Positions 19,576 to 27,547 of a stretch of DNA of 52,699 bases are shown piece after piece. The notes under the pieces are model-generated. The model was given only the letters and a program-made list of their open reading frames with translations, was not told the DNA's origin and made no database searches. A program made the translations under genes and the position numbers. The DNA comes from Armatimonadota bacterium (GTDB lineage: Bacteria; Bacteroidota; Ignavibacteria; OLB7), in the NCBI GenBank assembly GCA_020850315.1, contig JADZEY010000113.1, forward strand, positions 1 to 52,699, written 5' to 3'. The stretch's first letter is position 1. Each line of letters begins with the position of its first letter.

Positions 19576-20985
19576 TTATTGTGGTTTGTTAATCGCTTCC
19601 AGAACCTTCAGTTCTTCGGCTGATGGATTGCGCCCTGCCTTTGCATACTCCGTCCCGATTGCTGCCAGCGCAAGCGCGCGCTCGCGTGGTTGGGTCAGTT
19701 TCTGGTAGGCGGCAATGGCCCCGGCAAAATTGCCAGCGCGTGCTTGGTCGTAGCTGATTTGTGCAAGCAGTGCTTCCCGCTCGGGCCCGGCGGGGCTGCC
19801 CCCTGCCAATGTGGCGGCTTGATCCAGCAGCCGGATTCCCGAGGGGGCCATGCTGGAGTCAATGTAGGCTTCGGCAGTGGCGGTTAGCGTGGCGGCAAAC
19901 GGAGCCAAAATTTGGGGATCGCTGACCGCTCCCGAGAAATGGATTGCCTGGGTTGCCGCGCTGTCGGATTGGCTGTTCATCCGCAAGGCAACCAAGCACT
20001 CGGCAATCCCAACGGCGGCATCAAACCGTGCGGCCGGGGCCAAGCTATCCGATTCAGCCTGAAGTTTTTCCAGAATCTCCATTGCTGGCTTCCACTGTTT
20101 GATCCCGGCCAACTGCTTTGCCACGGCCACCCACCCCGGCGCGCGCGAGTGCCATTCTGGCTCGTTTCCAGCAATCTGGGTTGCGTGGTTCAGAAGTATC
20201 AGTGCCGAATCGGTATTGCCAAGTTTGGCGTAGCTAGCCGCAGCGTTCAGCAGTCCATCGAACTGCACACGGCGTTCGGGGCTTGCCGCAGCGGTTGCCA
20301 GCGCGGCAGCGGGGTTGCCGATGTTCCCGAACGCACGACTGATATAGCCAAGCGCAAGGCTTCCGGGAATCTTCGTTCCATCAATCCCTTTTGCTGCGTC
20401 GTTCAGCATTGCCGTTGCCTCATCACGGAAACCAGCCTCGGCATAGATAATTGCAAGCTCGGAAACAGCGCGGGTTCGGAAAAACGGGTCGGTAATGGAG
20501 ACTGCCGAAACGCGACCGTCATCCAAAAACCGCTTGGCAGCGGCGGTGTCGCCAAGCCGAAGCGCGGCCTTGGCAAGCTCACCAGTCCGAATCGCGCGCG
20601 TGCTGGGGGTCAGCGAGGAAAGATCCAAGGCTGCTGCGCTGGCAAGGATTCTCCGCGCCAGCGAATCATCCCCGTTGCGGCTTCGCTCGGTGACAAGTTT
20701 GGCAAGCAGATAGGTCTGAATCTCTGCAGATTTCAATCCCTCCATCACCCGCTCGGCATCGCTGAACAATCCCGATTCGGCATAGTTCACGGCAACCGTG
20801 GAGAGCGCGGTTTGGCGGGCAACGGTGTCGGTGATCCCTGCGGCTACCGTTTCGGCGGCGTGCAAAAAAGGATTCCCCTTCCCTATCTTGGCTTCAGCCG
20901 GTTTATCGGAATCTGCGCAACCAACGGCAAGCAGGGCAAACGCAGCAACGGTCCACCAGCAGGATATTCCAGCAATGATTTTCAT
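19576..20985 (-). CDS. Lipoprotein with TPR-like helical repeats
   Basis: The 469-residue product starts with a lipoprotein signal peptide, lipobox 'LAVGC' with Cys23, so it should be anchored to a membrane on the periplasmic side. The rest is Ala-rich helical repeats of about 33-40 residues in TPR/Sel1 style, with recurring 'A..YA..G..D.A...L' segments (for example 'YAKLGNTDSALILLN'). No catalytic motif is seen. The ATG overlaps the stop of the HIT gene by 4 bp (20982-20985) and the stop lies 6 bp before der, so translation is likely coupled. Confidence 0.85.
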   Translation of the reverse strand: MKIIAGISCWWTVAAFALLAVGCADSDKPAEAKIGKGNPFLHAAETVAAGITDTVARQTALSTVAVNYAESGLFSDAERVMEGLKSAEIQTYLLAKLVTERSRNGDDSLARRILASAAALDLSSLTPSTRAIRTGELAKAALRLGDTAAAKRFLDDGRVSAVSITDPFFRTRAVSELAIIYAEAGFRDEATAMLNDAAKGIDGTKIPGSLALGYISRAFGNIGNPAAALATAAASPERRVQFDGLLNAAASYAKLGNTDSALILLNHATQIAGNEPEWHSRAPGWVAVAKQLAGIKQWKPAMEILEKLQAESDSLAPAARFDAAVGIAECLVALRMNSQSDSAATQAIHFSGAVSDPQILAPFAATLTATAEAYIDSSMAPSGIRLLDQAATLAGGSPAGPEREALLAQISYDQARAGNFAGAIAAYQKLTQPRERALALAAIGTEYAKAGRNPSAEELKVLEAINKPQ

Positions 20986-21491
20986 CCTTCCTCCTTCAGT
21001 AATTGCTCTTTTGCTTCCCGCAACGTAGCAAACGCTTGCTCCATTTGCTCGCTGATGACACGGGTTTCATCCAGCACCGGCATGAAATTCGTGTCGCCAT
21101 TCCAACGGGGGACAATGTGGATATGGACGTGATTCAGGATTCCGGCCCCGGCAGGCCGCCCCAGGTTCATCCCGATGTTGAAGCCGTGCGGGTTCATTGC
21201 ACGCTGCAAAATCCGCACGCCAAACTGCGTCAGCGCGAACAGTTCACTCCCTTCTTCCGGCGTAAGCTCTAGCAAATCGGCAACCTGCCGAACCGGAATG
21301 ACCAGAAGGTGGCCAGCGTTGTACGGATACAGATTCAGGATAATGAACCCCAACGTCCCCCTGTGAAGCAGGTAGGTTTCGCGATCCCGTTCCGGCTGGT
21401 TGAACGCTAGGGTAAACGGGCTGTCGCCGGGCGTTTCATCCTTTGGCGCGTTGATAAAGTGGGATCGCCACGGCGACCACATCCGTTCCAT
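20982..21491 (-). CDS. HIT-family nucleotide hydrolase/transferase
   Basis: The product is 169 residues with the histidine triad in 'HVHIHIVPRW' (His121, His123, His125), which binds the alpha-phosphate of a nucleotide. The N-terminus 'MERMWSPWRS' is typical of the HIT branch related to diadenosine polyphosphate (Ap4A) phosphorylases and hydrolases; I cannot fix the substrate. It is the first gene of the operon with the TPR-like lipoprotein and der. Confidence 0.9.
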   Translation of the reverse strand: MERMWSPWRSHFINAPKDETPGDSPFTLAFNQPERDRETYLLHRGTLGFIILNLYPYNAGHLLVIPVRQVADLLELTPEEGSELFALTQFGVRILQRAMNPHGFNIGMNLGRPAGAGILNHVHIHIVPRWNGDTNFMPVLDETRVISEQMEQAFATLREAKEQLLKEEG

Positions 21492-21709
21492 GATTTGTTG
21501 CTGCTTGGATTATTGGTGCTAACGCTATTCTGGTTTGGACAAGGGTTGCCAAAATACGAGCGGGAAGGGGGAATCAAATGCCGCAAAGTGATACACTGGG
21601 AGGGCGTTTCTCAATCGGGTGAAATTGGCTAAGTTCGGCGCAAGCAAACAGTTAGGTTGTGTCCCAACCAATAGAACCTTCCCGAACGACCTCGATCATT
21701 CAAACGATC

Positions 21710-23059
21710 ATGCCGAACCTCTCCGAACAAAATTTCCCGAAGCTGATCCTTCCTGACATCCCGAACCTCCACAAGCTGGATGTCTATCTTGCCAACGGCG
21801 GCTACCAGATGTACCGCAAGGCACTGACGATGCAGCCGAACGACATCATCGAGGAGATGAAGCGTTCCGGCTTGCGCGGGCGCGGCGGCGCGTGCTTCCC
21901 CACCGGACTGAAATGGAGTTTTATGCCGAAGGGGAACGATAAGCCGAAATATCTGGCGATCAACGGCGACGAGTCGGAGCCGGGGTCGTTCAAGGATCGC
22001 GCAATTTTTGAGTTCAACCCCCACTTGCTGATTGAAGGAATCTTGATTGCTGGCTACGCCATGGGGATCAAAACCGCCTTCATCTACATCCGTGGCGAGT
22101 ATCACAAATGGGTGCGGCTAACCGAGGAAGCGGTGCAAGCCGCCTACGATGCCGGACTGATTGGCCCACGGATGAAAGAGACGTTCGGCGGCGATTACAG
22201 CATGGACATTGTGGTTCACAAGGGTGCCGGGGCCTACATCTGCGGCGAAGAATCATCGCTGATGAACTCACTGGAAGGCGACCGCCCCTACCCACGGGTG
22301 AAGCCGCCGTTCCCGGCCCAAGTTGGTTTGTGGGGAATGCCCACCACCATCAACAATGTGGAGACGATAGCCAACGTTCCGGTGATCCTGCGGATGGGCG
22401 CGGAAGCCTACTCCAAGATCGGTGCCGAAAAACATCCGGGGACGTTGCTGTTGGGAATATCGGGCCATGTGAATAAACCGGGTGTGTATGAGGTTCCATC
22501 CGGGTTGCCGCTGTTGGATATTATCAACGACCTTGCTGGTGGGGTTCCCGGGGGGAAACAGATCAAGGCAGTGATCCCGGGCGGAAGCTCGATGCCGATT
22601 TTGCGCGGCGACCAGTTGGAAGGGGTGATGATGGATGCCGAAGGATTGAAAGCGGCTGGCTCGGCAATCGGAACTGGGGGAATTATGGTGATGGACGAAG
22701 ACACCGACATCCCCCATATGCTTCGCCGGCTGATCCATTTCTACCACCATGAATCGTGCGGGCAATGCACCCCCTGCCGCGAAGGCTGCGGCTGGCTGGA
22801 AAAAGTTCTGACCCGCGTTGACGAAGGCCATGCCTCCAGTTCAGATCTTGATTTGTTGGTGGATATCGCCAACAACATCGAGGGGAATACCATCTGCGCA
22901 TTGGGCGAGGCGGCGGCCTGGCCAACCCGATTCACCATCACCCGGCTTCGCGAGGAGTTTGAGGCAAAGGTGAAACCAGACGCTGCGCTGCCAGTTGCCA
23001 ACGTGGTCCACGCCTTGCGGGAATCCAGCTACCGCCCGGCGGTGGTGGCAGAAAGCTGA
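21710..23059 (+). CDS. nuoF: NADH-quinone oxidoreductase subunit F
   Basis: NuoF carries the NADH site, FMN and an Fe4S4 cluster at the entry of respiratory complex I. The 449-residue product has 'GLRGRGGACFPTGLKW' (FMN/NADH fold), 'NGDESEPGSFKDR', 'GAGAYICGEESSLMNSLEG', and the cluster motif 'SCGQCTPCREGC' (Cys350, Cys353, Cys356) with a fourth Cys in 'NTICALGEAA' near 396. The frame is open to a GTG at 21659, but ATG 21710 gives the normal N-terminus. Neither nuoE nor nuoG is adjacent, so the complex I genes must be dispersed, or this copy serves another NADH-dependent complex. Confidence 0.93.
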   Translation: MPNLSEQNFPKLILPDIPNLHKLDVYLANGGYQMYRKALTMQPNDIIEEMKRSGLRGRGGACFPTGLKWSFMPKGNDKPKYLAINGDESEPGSFKDRAIFEFNPHLLIEGILIAGYAMGIKTAFIYIRGEYHKWVRLTEEAVQAAYDAGLIGPRMKETFGGDYSMDIVVHKGAGAYICGEESSLMNSLEGDRPYPRVKPPFPAQVGLWGMPTTINNVETIANVPVILRMGAEAYSKIGAEKHPGTLLLGISGHVNKPGVYEVPSGLPLLDIINDLAGGVPGGKQIKAVIPGGSSMPILRGDQLEGVMMDAEGLKAAGSAIGTGGIMVMDEDTDIPHMLRRLIHFYHHESCGQCTPCREGCGWLEKVLTRVDEGHASSSDLDLLVDIANNIEGNTICALGEAAAWPTRFTITRLREEFEAKVKPDAALPVANVVHALRESSYRPAVVAES

Positions 23060-23095
23060 GCACGCAAGGTCACACTTGGCGGCACTGGAAATAGA

Positions 23096-23132
23096 GCAGG
23101 GGCGGACAACCATTTGGTTGCCCGCCCCTTGC
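23096..23132. terminator. Hairpin between convergent nuoF and Yip1-family genes
   Basis: The left arm 23096-23111 and right arm 23116-23132 pair with one mismatch and one bulge around the loop ATTT (core GGGGCGG/CCGCCCC). The downstream T content is low (TGTTTACG). Its position between two converging stops supports a terminator for both. Confidence 0.7.
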
Positions 23133-23179
23133 TGTTTACGATTAGCCGGCTTGACTTGTTGGCAAATTCATCTGGCGAC

Positions 23180-23992
23180 TTACCCCGCGCCCATTCCGGT
23201 GAAGATGTTGGCGACCATTCCCATCAGCACAGCCCCCATCAGAAGCACCACCCCCCAGATCAGCCCGGCCTTCAGGCGCGAAGCCCGTGCCAGCGAGCCA
23301 ATCCCGACAGCCGAGACAACCAGCCACCAGATATTGAACGGCGAAGCCACCGATAGCGCGCTTTGCAGCATGGTGCTTTCTGGTTTCAATACTTCGGCAA
23401 GGCTTAAAGTTTGCAGTGTCCCGGTAAACTGAAGCAGCACAATGCCAACAATGGTTCCGATGTTCAGGATCATCACCGAGACCATCACCGTGGCCCAGAC
23501 GGCTTGGAATGTTAGCCCTTCGTGAGCGTTTGGCTCAAGATACTTGGCAATAGCAAGCCAAATCAATGAGCACATGATGCTCAGCACAAACAGCATCACC
23601 ACCGAGCCAGCAACCCCGAAAATCAGGAAGACGGTTGGTGTCATCCCAGCCTCCATCTGCTCGGCAGCTTTATCGCGTTGGTCTTGGGTCATTTTCCCAT
23701 CTTCAACTGCTTTGTCCAGCTGCTTCATCTGCTGCTCTTTTATCTGAGCAATGGCTTCCGGGCGCGAGCTTACCATCACCACCGAGGCGATCGAGACCAC
23801 CAGCGTTACCAGTATCCCCCACCAGACAACTTTCATGTTCCCCTTCCCCCCCAACAGCCCGCTGAACGCCCGCGATGGATTGGTCACAACCTGCACGAAG
23901 CGATCAAATGGCGATAGCTCTTCTTCTTCGAAGTACTCCTCTTGTGGGTCATCGTACTCCGCTTGCACGTGGTCGTTCTGTTCTTGCATCAA
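23180..23992 (-). CDS. Yip1-family integral membrane protein
   Basis: The product is 270 residues. A Glu/Asp-rich cytosolic N-terminus ('EEYFEEEELSPFDR') is followed by 'FVQVVTNPSRAFSGL', the usual opening of bacterial Yip1-domain proteins, and about five hydrophobic segments ('WWGILVTLVVSIASVVMV', 'VFLIFGVAGSVVMLFVL', and three later ones). A charged helix 'IKEQQMKQLDKAVEDGK' sits between segments one and two. The role of bacterial Yip1-domain proteins is unknown. A second ATG one codon in is an equal start candidate. It converges on nuoF. Confidence 0.85.
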   Translation of the reverse strand: MMQEQNDHVQAEYDDPQEEYFEEEELSPFDRFVQVVTNPSRAFSGLLGGKGNMKVVWWGILVTLVVSIASVVMVSSRPEAIAQIKEQQMKQLDKAVEDGKMTQDQRDKAAEQMEAGMTPTVFLIFGVAGSVVMLFVLSIMCSLIWLAIAKYLEPNAHEGLTFQAVWATVMVSVMILNIGTIVGIVLLQFTGTLQTLSLAEVLKPESTMLQSALSVASPFNIWWLVVSAVGIGSLARASRLKAGLIWGVVLLMGAVLMGMVANIFTGMGAG

Positions 23993-24637
23993 TGTTTTCT
24001 CCTGTGTGTTGATTTGGTGTAGCTAAAGTAATCTGTTAGCTGAACAATGACTCTCCCCCTGAAGCAGCGATTGAGGTCTGCACGGCGATGTTGCTATTAT
24101 ACTTTCAGTTAGGTGGCCGGGCCCTACGCGGCTTCGCACTTCAGGTTGCCTTCAAGCATAGTTCAACCAATCCATCATTAAAAAAAATTAAGAAAATATC
24201 CATGCGAAAATAGGGTAATAGAGCTTGGTTGCGGCAATTTGAGAGCCTATTTTACAAGCCCGTTTCCCCTGTTTCGCGCCGGAATCAACAGTTGGCAATT
24301 ACAGTTTTGTCAGAAAGCCATTTTGGGTGGCAAAAGCACCGTTGCCGAACGTATTTTTGGCCGCATCACACAAAGGGGTTTGATAGTGCGCGTAAAGGGA
24401 GCATGGCTTGTTTGCGGGTTTCCGCTACACCAAGCACACACGGAGTAGCCAAGCAAAACCCCACACTGCCGATCTATCTGCAGGTACTACTGATGCACAC
24501 CACATCTTGTGCATCTTCCAACAACTCTCGATTTGGTTGACATCGGTGTGCAGCCAATTCACCGATTGCTCAACCAATCGCCCAAACAACGAACACAACG
24601 CCGGATGACATATACAACCAACGTAAGGGGAACGCAG
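23993..24637. other. Divergent intergenic region, no gene seen
   Basis: This 645-bp gap lies between the divergent Yip1-family and LysM lipoprotein genes. The open frames inside it have no recognisable domain or signal peptide. An AT-rich stretch at 24175-24215 could hold a promoter. I see no RNA gene or large palindrome. Confidence 0.45.
24625..24630 (+). promoter_or_regulatory. AAGGGG ribosome binding site deciding the start at 24638
   Basis: AAGGGG lies 7 bases before ATG 24638. Starting there puts the lipoprotein signal peptide at the N-terminus; the frame is open upstream to 24509, but that would add 43 non-signal residues. Confidence 0.6.
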
Positions 24638-27340
24638 ATGCGAGCTTTTCTACTGCTGCTGATTTCCGCATTGGTGATTGCTGGCTGCCAAAGCACGCAG
24701 ACAGTGACAACCACCAAGAAAGAGCCCACCACCGTTGACGAGTACGCCGTGCTGGACGACACCAAGCCCAGCAAACCGATCACCGACCAAGTGCTGAACA
24801 AGCAACTTGAGCAAGCACGCCAACAGTATGTGATGGCGTTGCGAGCTTCGCAGCAAAAGCGGGAGTCGGTTGCTGCCCAACACTTCGAGGCCGCGCTTGC
24901 CACACTGAACGACCTTTCCACCTACCCCAACATTGACAGCTACCCGGAAGTAGATAAACTTGCCCAAAGCATCATCCGCGACTACGAGGAGCAAATATCA
25001 TCGCTGGACAGCCTTGACCCCAACAGCAATTTCCTTGTGCTGCGCGATAAGATGTACCAGGAGATTGAAGCGATCCCCGTTGAGCGGAAGCAGTACCCCA
25101 AAGCTGACCCCAAGACCGGACAGGTTGAGGCATCCGAAGAACCAAGCCCGCTGCAAATAGTGCTTTCCGAAAACGAAAAAGTTGAGCAGTGCATCGCCTT
25201 CTTCACCGCTACCGAAAAAGGGAGGAAGATTTTTGGAACTTGGTTAGAGCGCACCGGACGCTACTTCCCGATGTACGAGCGGGTGATGGAGGAGGAAGGC
25301 GTTCCCGATGAAATCAAACACCTTTCGATGATTGAGTCGGGGCTGAAGCCGACGGCGGTCTCGTGGGCAAAAGCGGCGGGGTTGTGGCAGTTCATCCCCA
25401 GCACCGGGCAGATGTACGGAATGACCATCAACTGGCACGTTGACGAACGCCGCGACCCCGAAAAAGCAACCCGCGCAGCCGCACGCTATCTACGCGACCT
25501 GTACCAAGATTTAGGCGACTGGCACCTTGCGCTGGCCAGCTACAACTGTGGCCCGGGGCGGGTGAAATCGGCCATTGCAAAAGCCAACAGCCGCGACTAC
25601 TGGACCATCAGCGAGTACCTTCCCCGCGAAACGCGGCAGTATGTTCCGCTGTTTATTGCCGCCACCAAAATCACGATGAACCCGGAGACCTACGGGTTCA
25701 CCAACATCCGCTACATGGCCCCCGCCGCGTACGACACCCTCACCGTAAAAACTGTCTTCGGCTTCGACGATGTGGCAAAAGCCGCCGGGGTTTCGGTGGC
25801 GGACTTGCGCGAACTGAACCCTGAACTGCTTCGCGATCAGCTTCCCCAAAAGGACTCACTCTACCTGCTAAAAATTCCGCAGGCCGCCCGCGAAATGCTT
25901 ATCGCAGCAATGGAAGCAATGCCGGAACCAGAGCAACCGAAAGTGACCTTTGTCAGCCACAAAGTGGCGCGTGGCGAATCCATCAAGGGGATCAGCAAAC
26001 GCTACGGCGTTACCACCGACGACATCTACGCGGCCAACCGAATGACCCCAAAATCCAAGCTGCGCCGTGGTGCGTTGCTGAAAATTCCGGTGCAATCCAA
26101 GGTGAACGATGATGCTGGCAACGCCCCATTGCTTGCAGCAAAAGATTCGGCACCGGCAGCCAGCCCAACAACTGCCACGAAGAGCGCGACACCGCCAGAA
26201 CCCACAGCTGCGGCAGCACCATCCCAGCAGCCATCCGAACCAATGGCCGTGGCATCAGCACCGCGCCGGACACGCTCGGCAAAGGTGGAACAGCGCACTG
26301 AGGCTGCATCGGGAAATGGCGCAACAGCAACAACTCCATCCTCCTCCTCCCCCACCCTTGCAGCCGCCGCAACCAAGCAGCCAACAGCCGAGCTTCCGCC
26401 AGCAAAAAAATTAGTGACCAAGACCGTCACAAAAACCAGCCGCCACAAGGTTGCCCGCAACGAAAACATTGCAGGGATTGCCAAGCGATACGGCGTAAAA
26501 TCCAGCGACCTGATTGCATGGAACCGGCTTGGGAAAAAAGGGAGCTTGAAGGCAGGTCAAACCCTAGAAATTAAAAAGACAGTGAAAGTGCAGGAGTGGG
26601 TTGCGGTGAAGACGGAAACGCCGAAAAACAACGGCGGCGGGGCCACAATGGGGGCCGATAGCCAACAGAAATTGCCACCGGCTTCGGTTGCCCTGAAAAC
26701 CAAAACTACAATCCCAGCAGCCACTGCCACCAACGCTGACGAAGCAGCTGAGATTGCCGAAGCTGCAACCATCGAGTCAACACCGGAGAAATCGGTTTCG
26801 GCTCCGGCAATGGTCCCCGGCAAGCAAACCACAGCAGCGGCTGCAACGCTGGAGAAAGCAAAAAGCCAACCAGCCAGCGCGGCGGCAATCACGGCGAAGA
26901 AGCCAGACGCAGTGGCCAAAGCCGAGCCAGCAAAAACCGCAAAAGGGAAGAAGCCGGTAACGACCACCAGCACCACATTCGAGATCCACAAAGTGAAGCA
27001 GGGTGAGTCGTTATCGGCAGTGGCCGATCAGTACGGCGTTTCGATGAACGATTTGAAAGCGTGGAACCAAAGCACCATCCACGGCAACACCCTTCTTTCG
27101 GGAACGAAGCTGAAAATCTACAGCGAGTCGCCATCCAAGGGTGATGCGAAGAAAAGCAGCCGGAACTCACGCAGTAGCCGTGGCCGCAGCAAACCAAGCG
27201 CGCACGCCATCAAAAAGGGAGAGACGATGGAAACGATTGCCAAACGCCACGGGATGTCCGTTCAGGAGCTTAAAAAGCTCAACCCAAAACTGAAAGAAAC
27301 GCAGCTTCAGATTGGGGGGAAGGTGAAGGTGAAGAAGTAA
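24638..27340 (+). CDS. MltD-like lytic transglycosylase lipoprotein with four LysM domains
   Basis: The enzyme cleaves the MurNAc-GlcNAc bond of peptidoglycan with formation of 1,6-anhydro-MurNAc. The 900-residue product has a lipobox 'LVIAGC' (Cys17) and a transglycosylase domain at about 205-330, with the catalytic Glu233 in 'LSMIESGLKPTAVS', then 'AAGLWQFIPSTGQMYG' and 'LALASYNCGPGRV'. A degenerate LysM-like segment lies near 375-420. Four clear LysM domains follow at about 438-486, 601-648, 783-828 and 856-900 (each starting like 'HKVARGESIKGISKRYGV'). They are joined by long Ala/Pro/Thr/Lys-rich linkers, which make it about twice the usual MltD length. It is likely anchored to the outer membrane. 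Confidence 0.93.
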   Translation: MRAFLLLLISALVIAGCQSTQTVTTTKKEPTTVDEYAVLDDTKPSKPITDQVLNKQLEQARQQYVMALRASQQKRESVAAQHFEAALATLNDLSTYPNIDSYPEVDKLAQSIIRDYEEQISSLDSLDPNSNFLVLRDKMYQEIEAIPVERKQYPKADPKTGQVEASEEPSPLQIVLSENEKVEQCIAFFTATEKGRKIFGTWLERTGRYFPMYERVMEEEGVPDEIKHLSMIESGLKPTAVSWAKAAGLWQFIPSTGQMYGMTINWHVDERRDPEKATRAAARYLRDLYQDLGDWHLALASYNCGPGRVKSAIAKANSRDYWTISEYLPRETRQYVPLFIAATKITMNPETYGFTNIRYMAPAAYDTLTVKTVFGFDDVAKAAGVSVADLRELNPELLRDQLPQKDSLYLLKIPQAAREMLIAAMEAMPEPEQPKVTFVSHKVARGESIKGISKRYGVTTDDIYAANRMTPKSKLRRGALLKIPVQSKVNDDAGNAPLLAAKDSAPAASPTTATKSATPPEPTAAAAPSQQPSEPMAVASAPRRTRSAKVEQRTEAASGNGATATTPSSSSPTLAAAATKQPTAELPPAKKLVTKTVTKTSRHKVARNENIAGIAKRYGVKSSDLIAWNRLGKKGSLKAGQTLEIKKTVKVQEWVAVKTETPKNNGGGATMGADSQQKLPPASVALKTKTTIPAATATNADEAAEIAEAATIESTPEKSVSAPAMVPGKQTTAAAATLEKAKSQPASAAAITAKKPDAVAKAEPAKTAKGKKPVTTTSTTFEIHKVKQGESLSAVADQYGVSMNDLKAWNQSTIHGNTLLSGTKLKIYSESPSKGDAKKSSRNSRSSRGRSKPSAHAIKKGETMETIAKRHGMSVQELKKLNPKLKETQLQIGGKVKVKK

Positions 27341-27364
27341 ACAGTGTTTTTAGTAGAACACAAT

Positions 27365-27396
27365 AAGTGGTACAACGGTGAACCGTTGTACCACTT
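27365..27396 (+). terminator. Hairpin after the LysM lipoprotein gene
   Basis: A perfect 14-bp stem (27365-27378 with 27383-27396, core GTGGTACAACGG) surrounds the loop TGAA, 24 bp after the stop. The following TACTTTGATACTT is only moderately T-rich. Confidence 0.75.
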
Positions 27397-27464
27397 TACT
27401 TTGATACTTGGGGCAATGGAGTTTGCGAGTTCTACGGCGCATGGATGCGCTGCGCAGACCTGTC

Positions 27465-27490
27465 GGCTCCTGCTTTCGCGGGAATGACAG
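27465..27490. repeat. Dispersed 'CTTTCGCGGGAATGACAG' element
   Basis: The sequence around 27465-27490 (core TGCTTTCGCGGGAATGACAG) matches elements at 13691-13716 and 45427-45472, all intergenic. It lies between two converging genes. Confidence 0.6.
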
Positions 27491-27547
27491 CGAAAGGATT
27501 TTCGTACACTCCTTTCATTTCACACAGGCTTGTTTCGCGTTGGGTGC

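Noticed and set aside
21710-23059. Hydrogenase subunit HydB or HoxF instead of NuoF
   Set aside because: The protein is 449 residues and lacks the extra N-terminal thioredoxin-like and C-terminal ferredoxin domains of those subunits.
24229-24540. Possible small gene before the LysM lipoprotein
   Set aside because: No ribosome binding site, no motif, and the amino-acid composition looks random.
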